A stretch of 12,456 nt of DNA from Thioalkalivibrio sp. (GCA_007119005.1 SKQM01000015.1:1-12456); one strand, 5' to 3'; shown: positions 1 to 7,793, numbered from the stretch's first letter. Numbers and translations: made by a program. The notes: a model not told the origin generated them from the sequence alone.

Positions 1-1115
1 CCCTCGGCGGGCAGCTGATGCCACCGCTGATGGGCATCGCCGCGTTCCTGATGGCCGACTACATGGGCAAGAGCTACTTCGACGTGGTCGCCCGCGGCTT
101 CGCTCCCGCCATCATCTACTTCCTCGGCGTCGCCTTCGCGGTCTGGCTGCTCGCCGCCCGGCACCACCGGCACTCGGTCGCCCCGGACGTGGGCCCGATG
201 CGTTTCATGGACTGGACCAACATCCTGTCCTACCTGATCGCGGTCGGCGGCCTGATCTACCTGATGGGCGTCGAACGCAAACCGGCAATGACCTCGGCCC
301 AGACGGTGTTCGTCTATCTGTTCCTGTTCCTGACCGCAGCCTTCCTGATCCGGACCTTTCTGGCACGGGCCTGGTCGCTTCGCGAACTCACGCGGCCGTT
401 CCTGCGCCTGATCGAGTCGTTCTCGACCATCACCGCGGAGCTCACGATCCTGCTCGCCACACTGGGCATCCTGACCGCGATGTTCACCATCACCGGCATC
501 CCGACCAAGGTCGGCGTACTGCTGATGGAGGGCGCCGCCATCAACATGATGGTGATGGTGCTGGTCGCCTTCGCGTTCGGCTACCTGATCGGGATGGGTC
601 TGCCGGTGGCGCCGACCTACATCGTCACCGCGATCGTGGTCGCGCCGTTCATGATCCGGGCGGGTCTCGATCCCTGGGTGGTGCACTTCTTCATCTTCCT
701 GGTCGCGGTGTTCGGGGAACTCTCGCCACCGACCTCGGTGACCGCCGCGGTGACCTCGCGCATCGCCGACGCGCCCTTCGTGCGCACGATGTTCGCCGCT
801 GTGGTGCTGTGCATGCCGCTGCTGGTGATGATGGGCGCGGTGTTCACTCGGCCCGACCTGGTGGTCGAACCCGGCTGGGCCCAGCTACCCGCGTTCACCC
901 TGGTGCTGATCGGGACGCTGGCACTGAGCTTCGCACTGCAGGGGCGGTTCCATACCCGCCGGGCGCTGGACCTGCCGATGCGCATCGGACTCGCGGCGAT
1001 CGCCAGCGTGACCATCTTCCACCCCGACGCATCCACCGCCGCGCTGACGGCCGGCCCCACGCTGCTGCTGACGCTCGTCGGAGCCTGGCGTTTCCGCTCC
1101 GGCGTCGCACGCTAA
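1..1115 (+). CDS. TRAP transporter permease, fused type, C-terminal part (5' truncated)
   Basis: This is the C-terminal part of a TRAP-transporter membrane permease, the large (DctM-like) half of a tripartite, ion-gradient-driven, periplasmic-binding-protein-dependent uptake system. The frame is open from base 3 to the window edge (codons L-G-G-Q-L precede the first Met at 18), so the gene starts upstream. The 370 visible residues are mostly hydrophobic helices. Two stretches are typical of the family: GQLMPPLMGIAAFLMADY at the left edge, and GLPVAPTYIVTAIVVAP near residues 200-216 counted from base 3. ELSPPTSVTAAV follows. The C-terminal helices beyond the core suggest the 4TM/12TM fused permease type rather than a separate DctM. 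The substrate cannot be told from this fragment, and the binding protein is not in the window. The gene ends with TAA at 1113-1115. Family assignment is from recognised motifs. Confidence 0.88.
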   Translation, partial: LGGQLMPPLMGIAAFLMADYMGKSYFDVVARGFAPAIIYFLGVAFAVWLLAARHHRHSVAPDVGPMRFMDWTNILSYLIAVGGLIYLMGVERKPAMTSAQTVFVYLFLFLTAAFLIRTFLARAWSLRELTRPFLRLIESFSTITAELTILLATLGILTAMFTITGIPTKVGVLLMEGAAINMMVMVLVAFAFGYLIGMGLPVAPTYIVTAIVVAPFMIRAGLDPWVVHFFIFLVAVFGELSPPTSVTAAVTSRIADAPFVRTMFAAVVLCMPLLVMMGAVFTRPDLVVEPGWAQLPAFTLVLIGTLALSFALQGRFHTRRALDLPMRIGLAAIASVTIFHPDASTAALTAGPTLLLTLVGAWRFRSGVAR

Positions 1116-1157
1116 AGGTCATGGCAGCAGCGGGCCACCCTGAAAGATGAAAGACCG

Positions 1158-1248
1158 AGCCACGGAAACGCACGGACTGAGCCGGCGAGCTATCGATCGA
1201 TCCGTCACTTGGTCTTTTTTCCGTGTCGATCCGTGTCCATCCGTGGCT
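1158..1248. repeat. Imperfect inverted repeat with 10-bp tandem units
   Basis: Positions 1158-1176 (agccacggaaacgcacgga) and 1230-1248 (tccgtgtccatccgtggct) are inverted copies of each other, matching at 15 of 19 bases. The right arm is part of a 10-bp-period run, ccgtgtcgat / ccgtgtccat / ccgtgg, at 1221-1246. It fills most of the gap between the TRAP permease and the TauE/SafE gene and ends only about 15 bases before that gene's ATG. Similar short 'ccgtgtccatccgtgg' sequences recur in many bacterial genomes. It could form a hairpin at the end of the upstream transcript, but no T-run follows the whole structure, so a terminator role is not shown. Confidence 0.5.
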
Positions 1249-1262
1249 GCGTTTTCAGCTAA

Positions 1263-2018
1263 ATGACGACCCCGGAGGCCGTGCTCCTGCTCGCCGTCGG
1301 CGCGTTGGCCGGTTTCCTGAACGTACTCTCCGCCGGCGGCTCGATGCTCACCCTACCGGCGCTGATGTTCATGGGGCTCGATTCCGCCACCGCGAACGGC
1401 ACCAATCGGGTCGGCATCGTGCTGCAGAACATCACCGCGGTCTGGCGGTTCCGCCGTTCCGGCCACCGCTACTGGCGCCTCGGCCTGCTGCTTTCGGTTC
1501 CCGCGGTCGCCGGCGCGCTGCTCGGGGCCTGGGCCGCGGTTCACGTCGGCGACGACTTCTTCCGCTGGGTGCTGATCCTGGTGATGATCGGGGCCTCCGC
1601 ACTCATGCTGCTGCCGCCGCCCGCGCGCGCGCGCACCATACGGCTGGAGGTCTCCGGGCTGCGCTGGCCGGTGCTGGCCGCGATGCTGGCCATCGGGTTC
1701 TACGGCGGCTTCATCCAGGTGGCCGTGGGCATCCTGTTCATCGTCCTGCTCTACCGGGTACTGGGAATCGACCTGGTGCAGGTGAACGCGCTGAAGGTGA
1801 TGGTGGTGCTGGTCTACATGGTCCCGGCGCTGGGCATCTTCGTCGCCACCGGGCATGTTGCCTGGTCCTACGGGCTGGTGCTCGCGGCCGGCAGCATGGC
1901 CGGGGCGTGGCTGGCGGTGCAGGTGACGCTCGGCCCGAGTGGCACAATACTGGTGCAGCGCTTTACCCTCGCGGTGATCGCGGTGATCATCGTGAAACTG
2001 TTGATCGATCTCATCTGA
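1263..2018 (+). CDS. TauE/SafE family membrane protein (putative sulfite/organosulfonate exporter)
   Basis: This is a 251-residue integral membrane protein of the TauE/SafE family (DUF81), whose characterised members export sulfite, sulfoacetate or related anions. It shows the family's internal duplication: GFLNVLSAGGSMLTLPAL (residues 17-34) followed by GLDSATANGTNRVGIV (38-53) in the N-half, echoed by GFYGGFIQVAVGILFIVLL (145-163) and GIDLVQVNALKVMVVL (168-183) in the C-half. Both halves carry the 'N-x-(T/L)-(N/K)' element after the second helix. Length is normal for the family. An in-frame TAA sits directly before the ATG at 1263, so no upstream start is possible, yet no good Shine-Dalgarno is visible. 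The dehydrogenase gene begins 29 bases after the stop and is probably co-transcribed. Sulfite as substrate is a family-level guess; the TusE-like gene elsewhere in the window is consistent with sulfur metabolism. Confidence 0.88.
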   Translation: MTTPEAVLLLAVGALAGFLNVLSAGGSMLTLPALMFMGLDSATANGTNRVGIVLQNITAVWRFRRSGHRYWRLGLLLSVPAVAGALLGAWAAVHVGDDFFRWVLILVMIGASALMLLPPPARARTIRLEVSGLRWPVLAAMLAIGFYGGFIQVAVGILFIVLLYRVLGIDLVQVNALKVMVVLVYMVPALGIFVATGHVAWSYGLVLAAGSMAGAWLAVQVTLGPSGTILVQRFTLAVIAVIIVKLLIDLI

Positions 2019-2035
2019 CCCGGAACCCGTGTTGC

Positions 2036-2041
2036 AAGGAG
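2036..2041 (+). promoter_or_regulatory. Ribosome binding site of the dehydrogenase gene
   Basis: AAGGAG lies six bases before the ATG at 2048. It decides the start: the frame is open much further upstream (to about 1223), but that part overlaps the TauE/SafE gene in another frame and has no family similarity. Confidence 0.8.
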
Positions 2042-2047
2042 TGCCCG

Positions 2048-3043
2048 ATGAAGGCCTTTGTGATCCATCGCCATGGCGGCCCCGAAGTCTTCGAGGAGGC
2101 TACCCTACCCGACCCGCAGGCTGGCCCTGGCCAGGTGCGTATCGCGGTGCGCGCGTCCAGCGTGAACCCGCTCGAGATCAAGATCCGCAGCGGCCTGGTC
2201 CGCTCCGGCCCGGAGTTTCCCGCGATCCTGAACGGCGACGTCGCCGGCATCATCGACCAGGTGGGCGACGGGGTCGCCGGATTTGAGGTCGGCGATGCGG
2301 TGGTCGGCTGTGCGGGCGGCATACGCGGGTATCCCGGAGCGCTGGCCGACTACATGGTCGCCGACGCCTGCCTCGTCACCCATGCCCCCGAGCGTCTGCC
2401 GCTGGAGACCTGCGCCACACTGCCGCTGGTGTTCATGACCGCGTGGAGCGCGCTGGTCGACCGGGCTCAGATCCAGCCCGGGGAACATGTGCTGATCCAC
2501 GCCGGCGCCGGAGGCGTGGGCCACGTCGCACTGCAACTGGCCAAGGCGCGTGGCGCGCGCGTCGCGACCACCGTTTCGAGCCAGGAAAAGGGCGCGATCG
2601 CCCGCGACCTGGGCGCCGACGACGTGATTCTCTACAAGCAGGAATCGGTGCCGGGCTACGTGCAGCGCCTCACCGGGGGTACCGGGTTTCCGCTGGTCTT
2701 CGACACGGTCGGCGGCAGCAATCTGGATAAGAGTTTCGAGGCCGCCGCGATTTCCGGGCGCGTGTGCTCGATCAACACCCGCTCCACCCACGACCTGTCG
2801 CCGCTGCACGCGAAGAACCTGACCCTGCACGTGATCTTCCGCTCGGTGCCCCTGCTGTACCGCATGGAGATGGAGCATCAGTCATGGATCCTGCGCAACA
2901 TGGCCGAGATGGTCGACGAAGGCACGCTGCGCCCGCTGCTCGCGGCCCGGCAATTCACCTTTGCCGAGATCGCGGACGCGCACCGCTATCTCGAATCCGG
3001 CCAGGCGGTGGGCAAGATCCTGCTGACGCGCAACGGTCCGTAG
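2048..3043 (+). CDS. Zinc-independent MDR dehydrogenase, NADPH:quinone oxidoreductase-like
   Basis: This 331-residue protein belongs to the medium-chain dehydrogenase/reductase (MDR) superfamily and is closest to the quinone oxidoreductase (QOR) branch, soluble NAD(P)H-dependent enzymes reducing quinones or enones. The N-terminal GroES-like domain starts MKAFVIHRHGGPEVFE and holds VRASSVNPLEIKIRSG (residues 34-49). The Rossmann domain has the nucleotide loop HAGAGGVGHVALQLAK (151-166), the QOR-type form of the glycine motif. FDTVGG (218-223) follows at the usual place after the cofactor fold. The catalytic and structural zinc-binding cysteine cluster of alcohol dehydrogenases is absent, supporting a zinc-independent enzyme. 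The C-terminus ends in a typical AHRYLESGQAVGKILL. The start is fixed by the AAGGAG at 2036. It lies 29 bp behind the TauE/SafE gene. Substrate unknown; a role in detoxifying reactive carbonyls or quinones is only inference. Confidence 0.9.
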   Translation: MKAFVIHRHGGPEVFEEATLPDPQAGPGQVRIAVRASSVNPLEIKIRSGLVRSGPEFPAILNGDVAGIIDQVGDGVAGFEVGDAVVGCAGGIRGYPGALADYMVADACLVTHAPERLPLETCATLPLVFMTAWSALVDRAQIQPGEHVLIHAGAGGVGHVALQLAKARGARVATTVSSQEKGAIARDLGADDVILYKQESVPGYVQRLTGGTGFPLVFDTVGGSNLDKSFEAAAISGRVCSINTRSTHDLSPLHAKNLTLHVIFRSVPLLYRMEMEHQSWILRNMAEMVDEGTLRPLLAARQFTFAEIADAHRYLESGQAVGKILLTRNGP

Positions 3044-3065
3044 GCCCAAGAAAACGCTGATCGAA

Positions 3066-3177
3066 GTCCTTCGACAAGCTTCCTTCGACCAACTCAGGAC
3101 GAACGGCAAAGGGATGACCCCGTTCGTGGTGAGCTTGTCGAACCACAAACAGAATCGGCTTGTTCACGATTTCCCTG
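3066..3177. repeat. Palindromic intergenic repeat, family 1, copy 1 (with internal insertion)
   Basis: This is a REP-like palindromic element whose reverse translation gives the familiar spurious 'VRQAHHER...VRPELVEG' peptide. The outer stem is exact: ttcgacaagct (3070-3080) pairs with agcttgtcgaa (3132-3142). An inner stem, acgaacgg (3099-3106) with ccgttcgt (3120-3127), gives a nested hairpin. Similarity to the copy at 11464-11561 continues 3' of the stem (cttgttca ... ccctg). This copy is 14 bases longer in its left arm, where ccttcgac is duplicated (3068-3075 and 3082-3089). It lies between the dehydrogenase stop and the GalT-like gene. Confidence 0.85.
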
Positions 3178-3290
3178 GTGCAGAACCCGAGGCCGACGCG
3201 CTGTTCCCTGGTGTCTATCATCAGGAGGGATGCCGCGCGTTGTGACCGGCGCGGCTACCGAGGCCCACACACCACGGCACGGAGGGAGAC

Positions 3291-4346
3291 ATGACTGCCA
3301 TCGCATTCGACCGCTTCGAGGACAGTCTCGAACTGCTGAACCCGCTGAAGGGCTTCGCCCCGGAACGCCAGCGGATCGAGGTGTACCGGGATCCGTTGCT
3401 GGGTCACACCAGCGTCTACAACCCGGCCATCGAAGAGGGGCTGAAAGTCTTCCTGAACGACGTGGACCGGGAGCTGCTCGCCCGGCTCGCCGAGGAATCC
3501 GCGAAGACCTGCGTGTTCTGCCCGGAACGCGTCAGTGGCGTCGCCCGGTTCCCGGACGACCTGGTCCCTGGCGGGGTCGTCAAGACCGGCGAGGCGGTGG
3601 CGTTTCCGAACCTGATCGCGATGGGCGGACACCACTCGGTTGCGATCGTCTCGCGCGCACATTTTCTGGACCTGCATCAGCTGTCGCCGGAACTCATCGG
3701 GAACGCCTGGCTGGCCCTGAGGGAAGTGGAGGCGGCGGTGCGGCAGCGGGACCCGACAGCCGCCTGGACGACGGTGCACGGCAACTACCTGTTCCCCGCT
3801 GGCGCCAGCCTGATGCACCCGCACTTCCAGATGCTGATCGGGTCTTCGCCCTACACGCAGCACGCGCGCCTCGCGGACGCGTGCCGCGCCTATCTCGAGC
3901 GGCAAGGCACCCGCTACCACGACGATCTGCTGCAGCAGGAGCGCGCGACGGGCGATCGCTACATCGCCGCCAGTGGCCGCTGGCACTGGCTCGCCGCGTT
4001 CTCGCCGCTGGGCAGCAACGAAATCCTCGCCGTGCACGAGAGCGCGGGGGACCTGCTGCGCGTCGACGAGGGCGAACTGCGTGACCTTGCGCAGGGGTTG
4101 GCGTCCATCCTCCGCCTGTATCAGGACCTCGGGCACATGAGCTTCAACTACACGCTGTACGCCCGCCGGGAGCCGGAGACACCGGACGGCTTCCAGTGCC
4201 TGCTGCGCATCTTCACGCGGCAGAACCCGGCGCCGGCCTACCGCTCGGATGACTTCTACCTGCAGAAGGGTCTGCAGACGGAACTGATGCTGCACCGGCC
4301 GGAGGCGCTCGCGGCCCGAGCCCGCGGATACTTCCCCCGGGGCTGA
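3291..4346 (+). CDS. GalT-like nucleotidylyltransferase (HIT superfamily)
   Basis: This 351-residue protein resembles galactose-1-phosphate uridylyltransferase, a branch of the HIT superfamily that moves a nucleoside monophosphate through a nucleotidyl-histidine intermediate. The diagnostic HPHFQ is at residues 176-180, so His178 would be the nucleophile. Cys74 and Cys77 (CVFC), His124 and His176 match in order and spacing the zinc ligands C52, C55, H115 and H164 of E. coli GalT. FPNLIAMGGHHSVAIV (105-120) is the usual core strand region. A good ribosome site (ggaggg) lies four bases before the ATG. No gal or sugar-nucleotide gene is nearby, so the true substrate is open: it may act on another sugar phosphate or be an ADP- or AMP-transferring relative. 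SelO follows 99 bp downstream on the same strand. Family confidence is high; substrate confidence is low. Confidence 0.85.
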   Translation: MTAIAFDRFEDSLELLNPLKGFAPERQRIEVYRDPLLGHTSVYNPAIEEGLKVFLNDVDRELLARLAEESAKTCVFCPERVSGVARFPDDLVPGGVVKTGEAVAFPNLIAMGGHHSVAIVSRAHFLDLHQLSPELIGNAWLALREVEAAVRQRDPTAAWTTVHGNYLFPAGASLMHPHFQMLIGSSPYTQHARLADACRAYLERQGTRYHDDLLQQERATGDRYIAASGRWHWLAAFSPLGSNEILAVHESAGDLLRVDEGELRDLAQGLASILRLYQDLGHMSFNYTLYARREPETPDGFQCLLRIFTRQNPAPAYRSDDFYLQKGLQTELMLHRPEALAARARGYFPRG

Positions 4347-4374
4347 GCCCTCACCCCCGGCCGCGCCTCTGGGA

Positions 4375-4416
4375 GCGGGGAGCAAACCCCCGCGCAACGG
4401 GTGGCAAAACCCACCC
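4375..4416 (+). other. Two small tandem hairpins between the GalT-like gene and selO
   Basis: gcgggg (4375-4380) pairs with ccccgc (4388-4393) around loop agcaaac, and gggtgg (4399-4404) pairs with ccaccc (4411-4416) around loop caaaac. The two hairpins are close, and both have A-rich loops with 6-bp GC stems. They end about 30 bases before the selO ATG. No T-run follows, so they are not a classic terminator. They might be processing or attenuation structures, or a chance product of GC-rich sequence. Confidence 0.25.
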
Positions 4417-4445
4417 CGGTGGTCGGTTGTGGGATAGTCCGGCGC

Positions 4446-5981
4446 ATGCACTGGAACTTCGATCACAGCTACGCACGCCTGCCCGGGCAGTTCTTCGCCC
4501 GGGTGGACCCGGTACCGGTAGCATCACCCCAGATGGTGTTGCTGAACCGCGCCCTCGTTGAGGACCTCGGTCTGGATCCCGATGGGCTGCGCCAGCCCGA
4601 GGCCGCTTGGATGCTCTCCGGCAACGAGCGGGAACCCTCCAGCCAGCCGATCGCACAGGCCTACGCGGGGCACCAGTTCGGACACTTCGCGATGCTCGGC
4701 GATGGGCGCGCCCACCTGCTCGGCGAGCACCTGACGCCGGACGGCAGACGGGTCGACGTCCAGCTCAAGGGATCGGGCCCCACTCCGTTCTCCCGGCGCG
4801 GCGACGGGCGCGCCGCCCTCGGGCCGATGCTGCGCGAGTACCTGATCAGCGAGGCCATGCACGGGCTGGGCATTCCGACCACGCGCAGCCTCGCGGTGGT
4901 CGCGACCGGAGAACGCGTGTTCCGGGAACAGGCGCTGCCCGGTGCGGTGTTGAGCCGAATCGCCTCGAGCCACATCCGGGTCGGAACCTTCGAGTACGCG
5001 TCTGCGCTGGACTCCGGGCTTGATCTCGTGGTGCACGCGCCCCTGGGCGTGGACGACCCGCTGGTGGACACGAAGGCGCAGGACGCGGGCGCTCTGACCC
5101 GAGCGCTCGCTGATTACACCATCCGGAGGCACTACCCGGAGCTCGCGGAAGGACCCGACCGCTACGCCGACTTCTTCGACGCGGTGATGGAGCGCCAGGC
5201 GTCCCTGATCGCGCACTGGATGCGGGTGGGCTTCGTGCACGGGGTGATGAACACCGACAACATGACCCTGTCCGGCGAAACCATCGATTACGGCCCCTGT
5301 GCCTTCATGGACCAGTACGATCCGGCCACGGTGTTCAGTTCGATCGACCGCCAGGGCCGCTACGCCTTTGCCAACCAGGCCCGGATCGCGCACTGGAACC
5401 TGGCGCGACTGGTCGAGGCGTTGCTGCCCCTGCTGCACCATCAGCCCGAGTCGGCGCTGGCCCGGGCGCAGGAGGGGATCGAACGCTTCCCGGCGCTGTT
5501 CACTGAGCGCTGGCAGCGCACGATGCGTGCGAAGCTGGGGCTGGACAACGAGGAACCCGACGACGCGGAGCTAATCACGTCCCTGCTGAAGTGGATGCAG
5601 GACCGTGGCGCCGATTACACCAATACCTTCCGTGACCTTTCCAGCCACGGCGCGATCGCGGACCCGGCGGCATTGGGAGCGCAGTTCAGGGACGCCGAAT
5701 TCGCCGCCTGGCACGCCCGCTGGCGGGAGCGGCTGGGCCGCCAGCCGGGTGGAGTCGACGAGGCCGTCCCCCGCATGCGCGCCACCAATCCGGCGTTGAT
5801 CCCGCGCAACCACCGCGTCGAGGAAGCGCTGCAGGCGGCGGTTCAGCAGGGTGACCTGGATCCGGCGATGCGCCTGCTGGAGGTGCTCGGGAACCCCTAC
5901 GACGCCGGCCTAGACGAGTCCGAGTACCGGCAGCCGCCGAACCCGGAACAACGCGTGTATCAGACGTTCTGCGGGACCTGA
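4446..5981 (+). CDS. selO: Protein adenylyltransferase SelO (YdiU family pseudokinase)
   Basis: This 511-residue protein is SelO, a protein-kinase-fold enzyme that binds ATP in flipped orientation and AMPylates Ser/Thr/Tyr of target proteins, linked to redox stress. Visible family blocks in order: NFDHSYARLPGQFF (4-17), YAGHQFGHFAMLGDGRAHLLG (73-93), DVQLKGSGPTPFSRRGDGRA (104-123) with nucleotide-contacting Lys108, LREYLISEAM (129-138), HGVMNTDNM (265-273) with likely catalytic Asp271 and Asn272, and DYGP (281-284) with metal-binding Asp281. The 9-10 residue spacing between these acids agrees with D252/N253/D262 of the Pseudomonas syringae enzyme. The C-terminus YQTFCGT is typical. I chose ATG 4446 because family proteins begin at the NFD block; an upstream ATG at 4401 adds 15 atypical residues. 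Its ribosome site is weak. Length is slightly above the E. coli protein (478). Confidence 0.96.
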   Translation: MHWNFDHSYARLPGQFFARVDPVPVASPQMVLLNRALVEDLGLDPDGLRQPEAAWMLSGNEREPSSQPIAQAYAGHQFGHFAMLGDGRAHLLGEHLTPDGRRVDVQLKGSGPTPFSRRGDGRAALGPMLREYLISEAMHGLGIPTTRSLAVVATGERVFREQALPGAVLSRIASSHIRVGTFEYASALDSGLDLVVHAPLGVDDPLVDTKAQDAGALTRALADYTIRRHYPELAEGPDRYADFFDAVMERQASLIAHWMRVGFVHGVMNTDNMTLSGETIDYGPCAFMDQYDPATVFSSIDRQGRYAFANQARIAHWNLARLVEALLPLLHHQPESALARAQEGIERFPALFTERWQRTMRAKLGLDNEEPDDAELITSLLKWMQDRGADYTNTFRDLSSHGAIADPAALGAQFRDAEFAAWHARWRERLGRQPGGVDEAVPRMRATNPALIPRNHRVEEALQAAVQQGDLDPAMRLLEVLGNPYDAGLDESEYRQPPNPEQRVYQTFCGT

Positions 5982-6071
5982 GCGGGGTCCTGAGCGCGGA
6001 GGTCTAGAGAACCGCAGCGCCCGGCTGGTGCGCGCGCCGCGCTTGACCCACCCCGCGGCCGCACGAGCGGT

Positions 6072-6174
6072 ATGGAGTGCGGGAGCTTGCTCCCGCTGTC
6101 CCCTGCGGAAGCTCGCTTCCGCAGCAGGGCGCTTGCCCCCTGCGCCAAAGCGGCGGCAACCCGCCGCACTCCAT
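6072..6174. repeat. Multi-arm palindromic repeat, family 2, copy A
   Basis: An exact 11-bp outer stem, atggagtgcgg (6072-6082) with ccgcactccat (6164-6174), encloses four hairpins: gcgggag/ctcccgc around cttg (6079-6096), ctgcggaag/cttccgcag around ctcg (6103-6124), gcaggg/ccctgc (6124-6143) and gcggcgg/ccgccgc around caac (6150-6167). The whole could fold like a cloverleaf. A diverged copy in the same orientation is at 8655-8759. It lies in the convergent gap between selO and the symporter gene, where it might stop or protect both transcripts; that role is inferred. Confidence 0.85.
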
Positions 6175-6218
6175 GGATCCCGCGCGTCGTGGCAGCCACC
6201 CTCGAAGCCGGGCGGCGC

Positions 6219-7634
6219 TCAGGACACGTGCGGCGGACCGGGCGGTGGGCCGTCGTCCTCCTTCTTCTGGCGGGCCGCCTCTTCGCGCTGCTCTTTGAGG
6301 TACTGGACCTTCTCCTTCACCAGCACGCCCGCCAGCAGCACCAGCGCGATCAGGTTCGGAGCCGCCATCAGACCGTTCAGCGTGTCGGCGATGTCCCAGA
6401 TCGTGGTCAGGCCACCGATCGCCCCGAGGAACAGGAAACCGATGAAGAGGATCCGGTAGGGCTTCACAACCTTCGGGCCGAAGGCATATTCCCAGCTCTT
6501 CTCACCGTAGAAGTTCCAGGTGAGCATGGTGCTGTAGGAGAACAGCACGAGTGCGATCACCACGATCCAGCCCCCGAGTCCCGGCAGGCCTGCGGTGAAC
6601 GCGCTGGTGGTCAGTTCCGCGCCGGTCTGGCCGGTCTGGATCACGCCGGTGACGAGGATCACCAGCGCGGTCAGCGTGCAGACCACCAACGTGTCGATGA
6701 ACACCTCCCACATGCCCCAGAGGCCCTGCGCGTAGGGCTTGCTACGCGCCTGGGCGTGCACGATGGAGGCCGAACCGAGGCCCGCCTCGTTGGAGAAGAT
6801 TCCCCGGGCGAAGCCGTAGCGGATGGCCATCGCAACCGTCGCGCCGGCGAAGCCGCCGATCGCGGAACTGGGCGTGAAGGCGCCGGCGAAGATCATGCCG
6901 AAGGCGGCCGGAATCTCGGCGTAGAAACTGATCAGCACGCCGACCGCGCCGATCACGTAGATCAGCGCCATCGTCGGCACGATCTTCTCGGCGGTCACCG
7001 CGATGCGCTTGATACCACCCAGCGTCACGACACCGACCAGGATCATCACAATGATTCCGGTGAACCACGGCGGCACGCCCATGCTGGTTTCCAGCGCATG
7101 GGCCATCGTGTTCGCCTGCACCATGTTGCCGATCCCGAAGGCGGCGAGGCCCGCGAGGAAGGCGTAGAGCAGCGCGAGCCACTTCCAGCGCTGGCCGAGC
7201 CCTTTCTCGATGTAGAAGAACACGCCGCCGGAGACCTTGCCGTCGGCGTCCACTTGCCGGTATTTCACGCCCAGCGTGGCCTCGGCGAGCTTGGTCGCCA
7301 TGCCGACCAGCGCGACGATCCACATCCAGAACACGGCGCCGGGCCCACCGAGGGCGATGGCTGTCGCAACCCCCGCGATGTTGCCGACCCCGATGGTCGC
7401 AGCCATCGCGGACATCACCGCCTGGAACGAAGTGATCGCGCCCTCTTCGTGGACCTTCTTGGGCTTCAGCAGGTTGCCGAAAGTGCGGCGCCAGGCGAAA
7501 CGCAGGTGCGTGAACTGGAAGAACCCCAGCCGGACGGTGAGGTAGAGACCCGTGCCCACGAGCAGGATCATGAAGGGCGGCCCCCAGACGATGCTGTTGA
7601 GCCAATCGTTGAACACCAGGAGTCCGTGGATCAT
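6219..7634 (-). CDS. Alanine/glycine:cation symporter family protein (AGCS)
   Basis: This 471-residue inner-membrane transporter belongs to the AGCS family, which imports alanine or glycine with Na+ or H+. The protein is a series of hydrophobic helices. The family signature is plain: GVGNIAGVATAIALGGPGA (82-100) running into VFWMW (101-105). Family-typical stretches follow: KLAEATLGVKYR (115-126), then GGVFFYIEKGLG, then RGIFSNEAGLGSASIVHA in the second half. The C-terminus is a charged, proline-rich cytoplasmic tail (KEQREEAARQKKEDDG) with no membrane segment. Length matches characterised members (450-550). The start at 7634 is preceded on the - strand by a strong aagggggg at a good distance. 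It lies 159 bp downstream of the TusE-like gene, so co-transcription is possible but not clear. Whether alanine, glycine or another amino acid is carried cannot be told. Confidence 0.96.
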   Translation of the reverse strand: MIHGLLVFNDWLNSIVWGPPFMILLVGTGLYLTVRLGFFQFTHLRFAWRRTFGNLLKPKKVHEEGAITSFQAVMSAMAATIGVGNIAGVATAIALGGPGAVFWMWIVALVGMATKLAEATLGVKYRQVDADGKVSGGVFFYIEKGLGQRWKWLALLYAFLAGLAAFGIGNMVQANTMAHALETSMGVPPWFTGIIVMILVGVVTLGGIKRIAVTAEKIVPTMALIYVIGAVGVLISFYAEIPAAFGMIFAGAFTPSSAIGGFAGATVAMAIRYGFARGIFSNEAGLGSASIVHAQARSKPYAQGLWGMWEVFIDTLVVCTLTALVILVTGVIQTGQTGAELTTSAFTAGLPGLGGWIVVIALVLFSYSTMLTWNFYGEKSWEYAFGPKVVKPYRILFIGFLFLGAIGGLTTIWDIADTLNGLMAAPNLIALVLLAGVLVKEKVQYLKEQREEAARQKKEDDGPPPGPPHVS

Positions 7635-7793
7635 CGCGTGCCCCCCTTGTTGATCCCGTTCGCGGCTGGTTGAACCACCGGGCCCCTGCTACTCCCCGGC
7701 AGTTCCTCGAACGATTTACGCCCTGCGGCCGAAATGTGCAAGTGCCGGCGGTTCTGGGGCGACCCGCCGCACTCGACGCACACGACTCCCGGG

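Noticed and set aside
1223..2047. Upstream extension of the dehydrogenase frame
   Set aside because: It overlaps the TauE/SafE gene out of frame, is Arg/Gly-rich in the manner of GC-rich shadow frames, and the AAGGAG-ATG at 2048 matches the family N-terminus.
3255..4466. 403-codon - strand open frame opposite the GalT-like gene
   Set aside because: It is antisense to a gene with intact catalytic motifs and has no recognisable domain or ribosome site.
5969..6010. Terminator directly after selO (ggacc/ggtcc)
   Set aside because: The stem is only five base pairs and no T-run follows.
6072..6174. tRNA or structured RNA gene because of the cloverleaf-like fold
   Set aside because: It has no tRNA-conserved bases (no GTTCGAATC-type arm or anticodon loop), and a diverged copy at 8655 shows it is a dispersed repeat.
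6072..7673. 533-codon + strand open frame opposite the symporter gene
   Set aside because: It is antisense to a clear AGCS gene, starts inside the palindromic repeat, and is His/Asp/Arg-rich with no recognisable domain.
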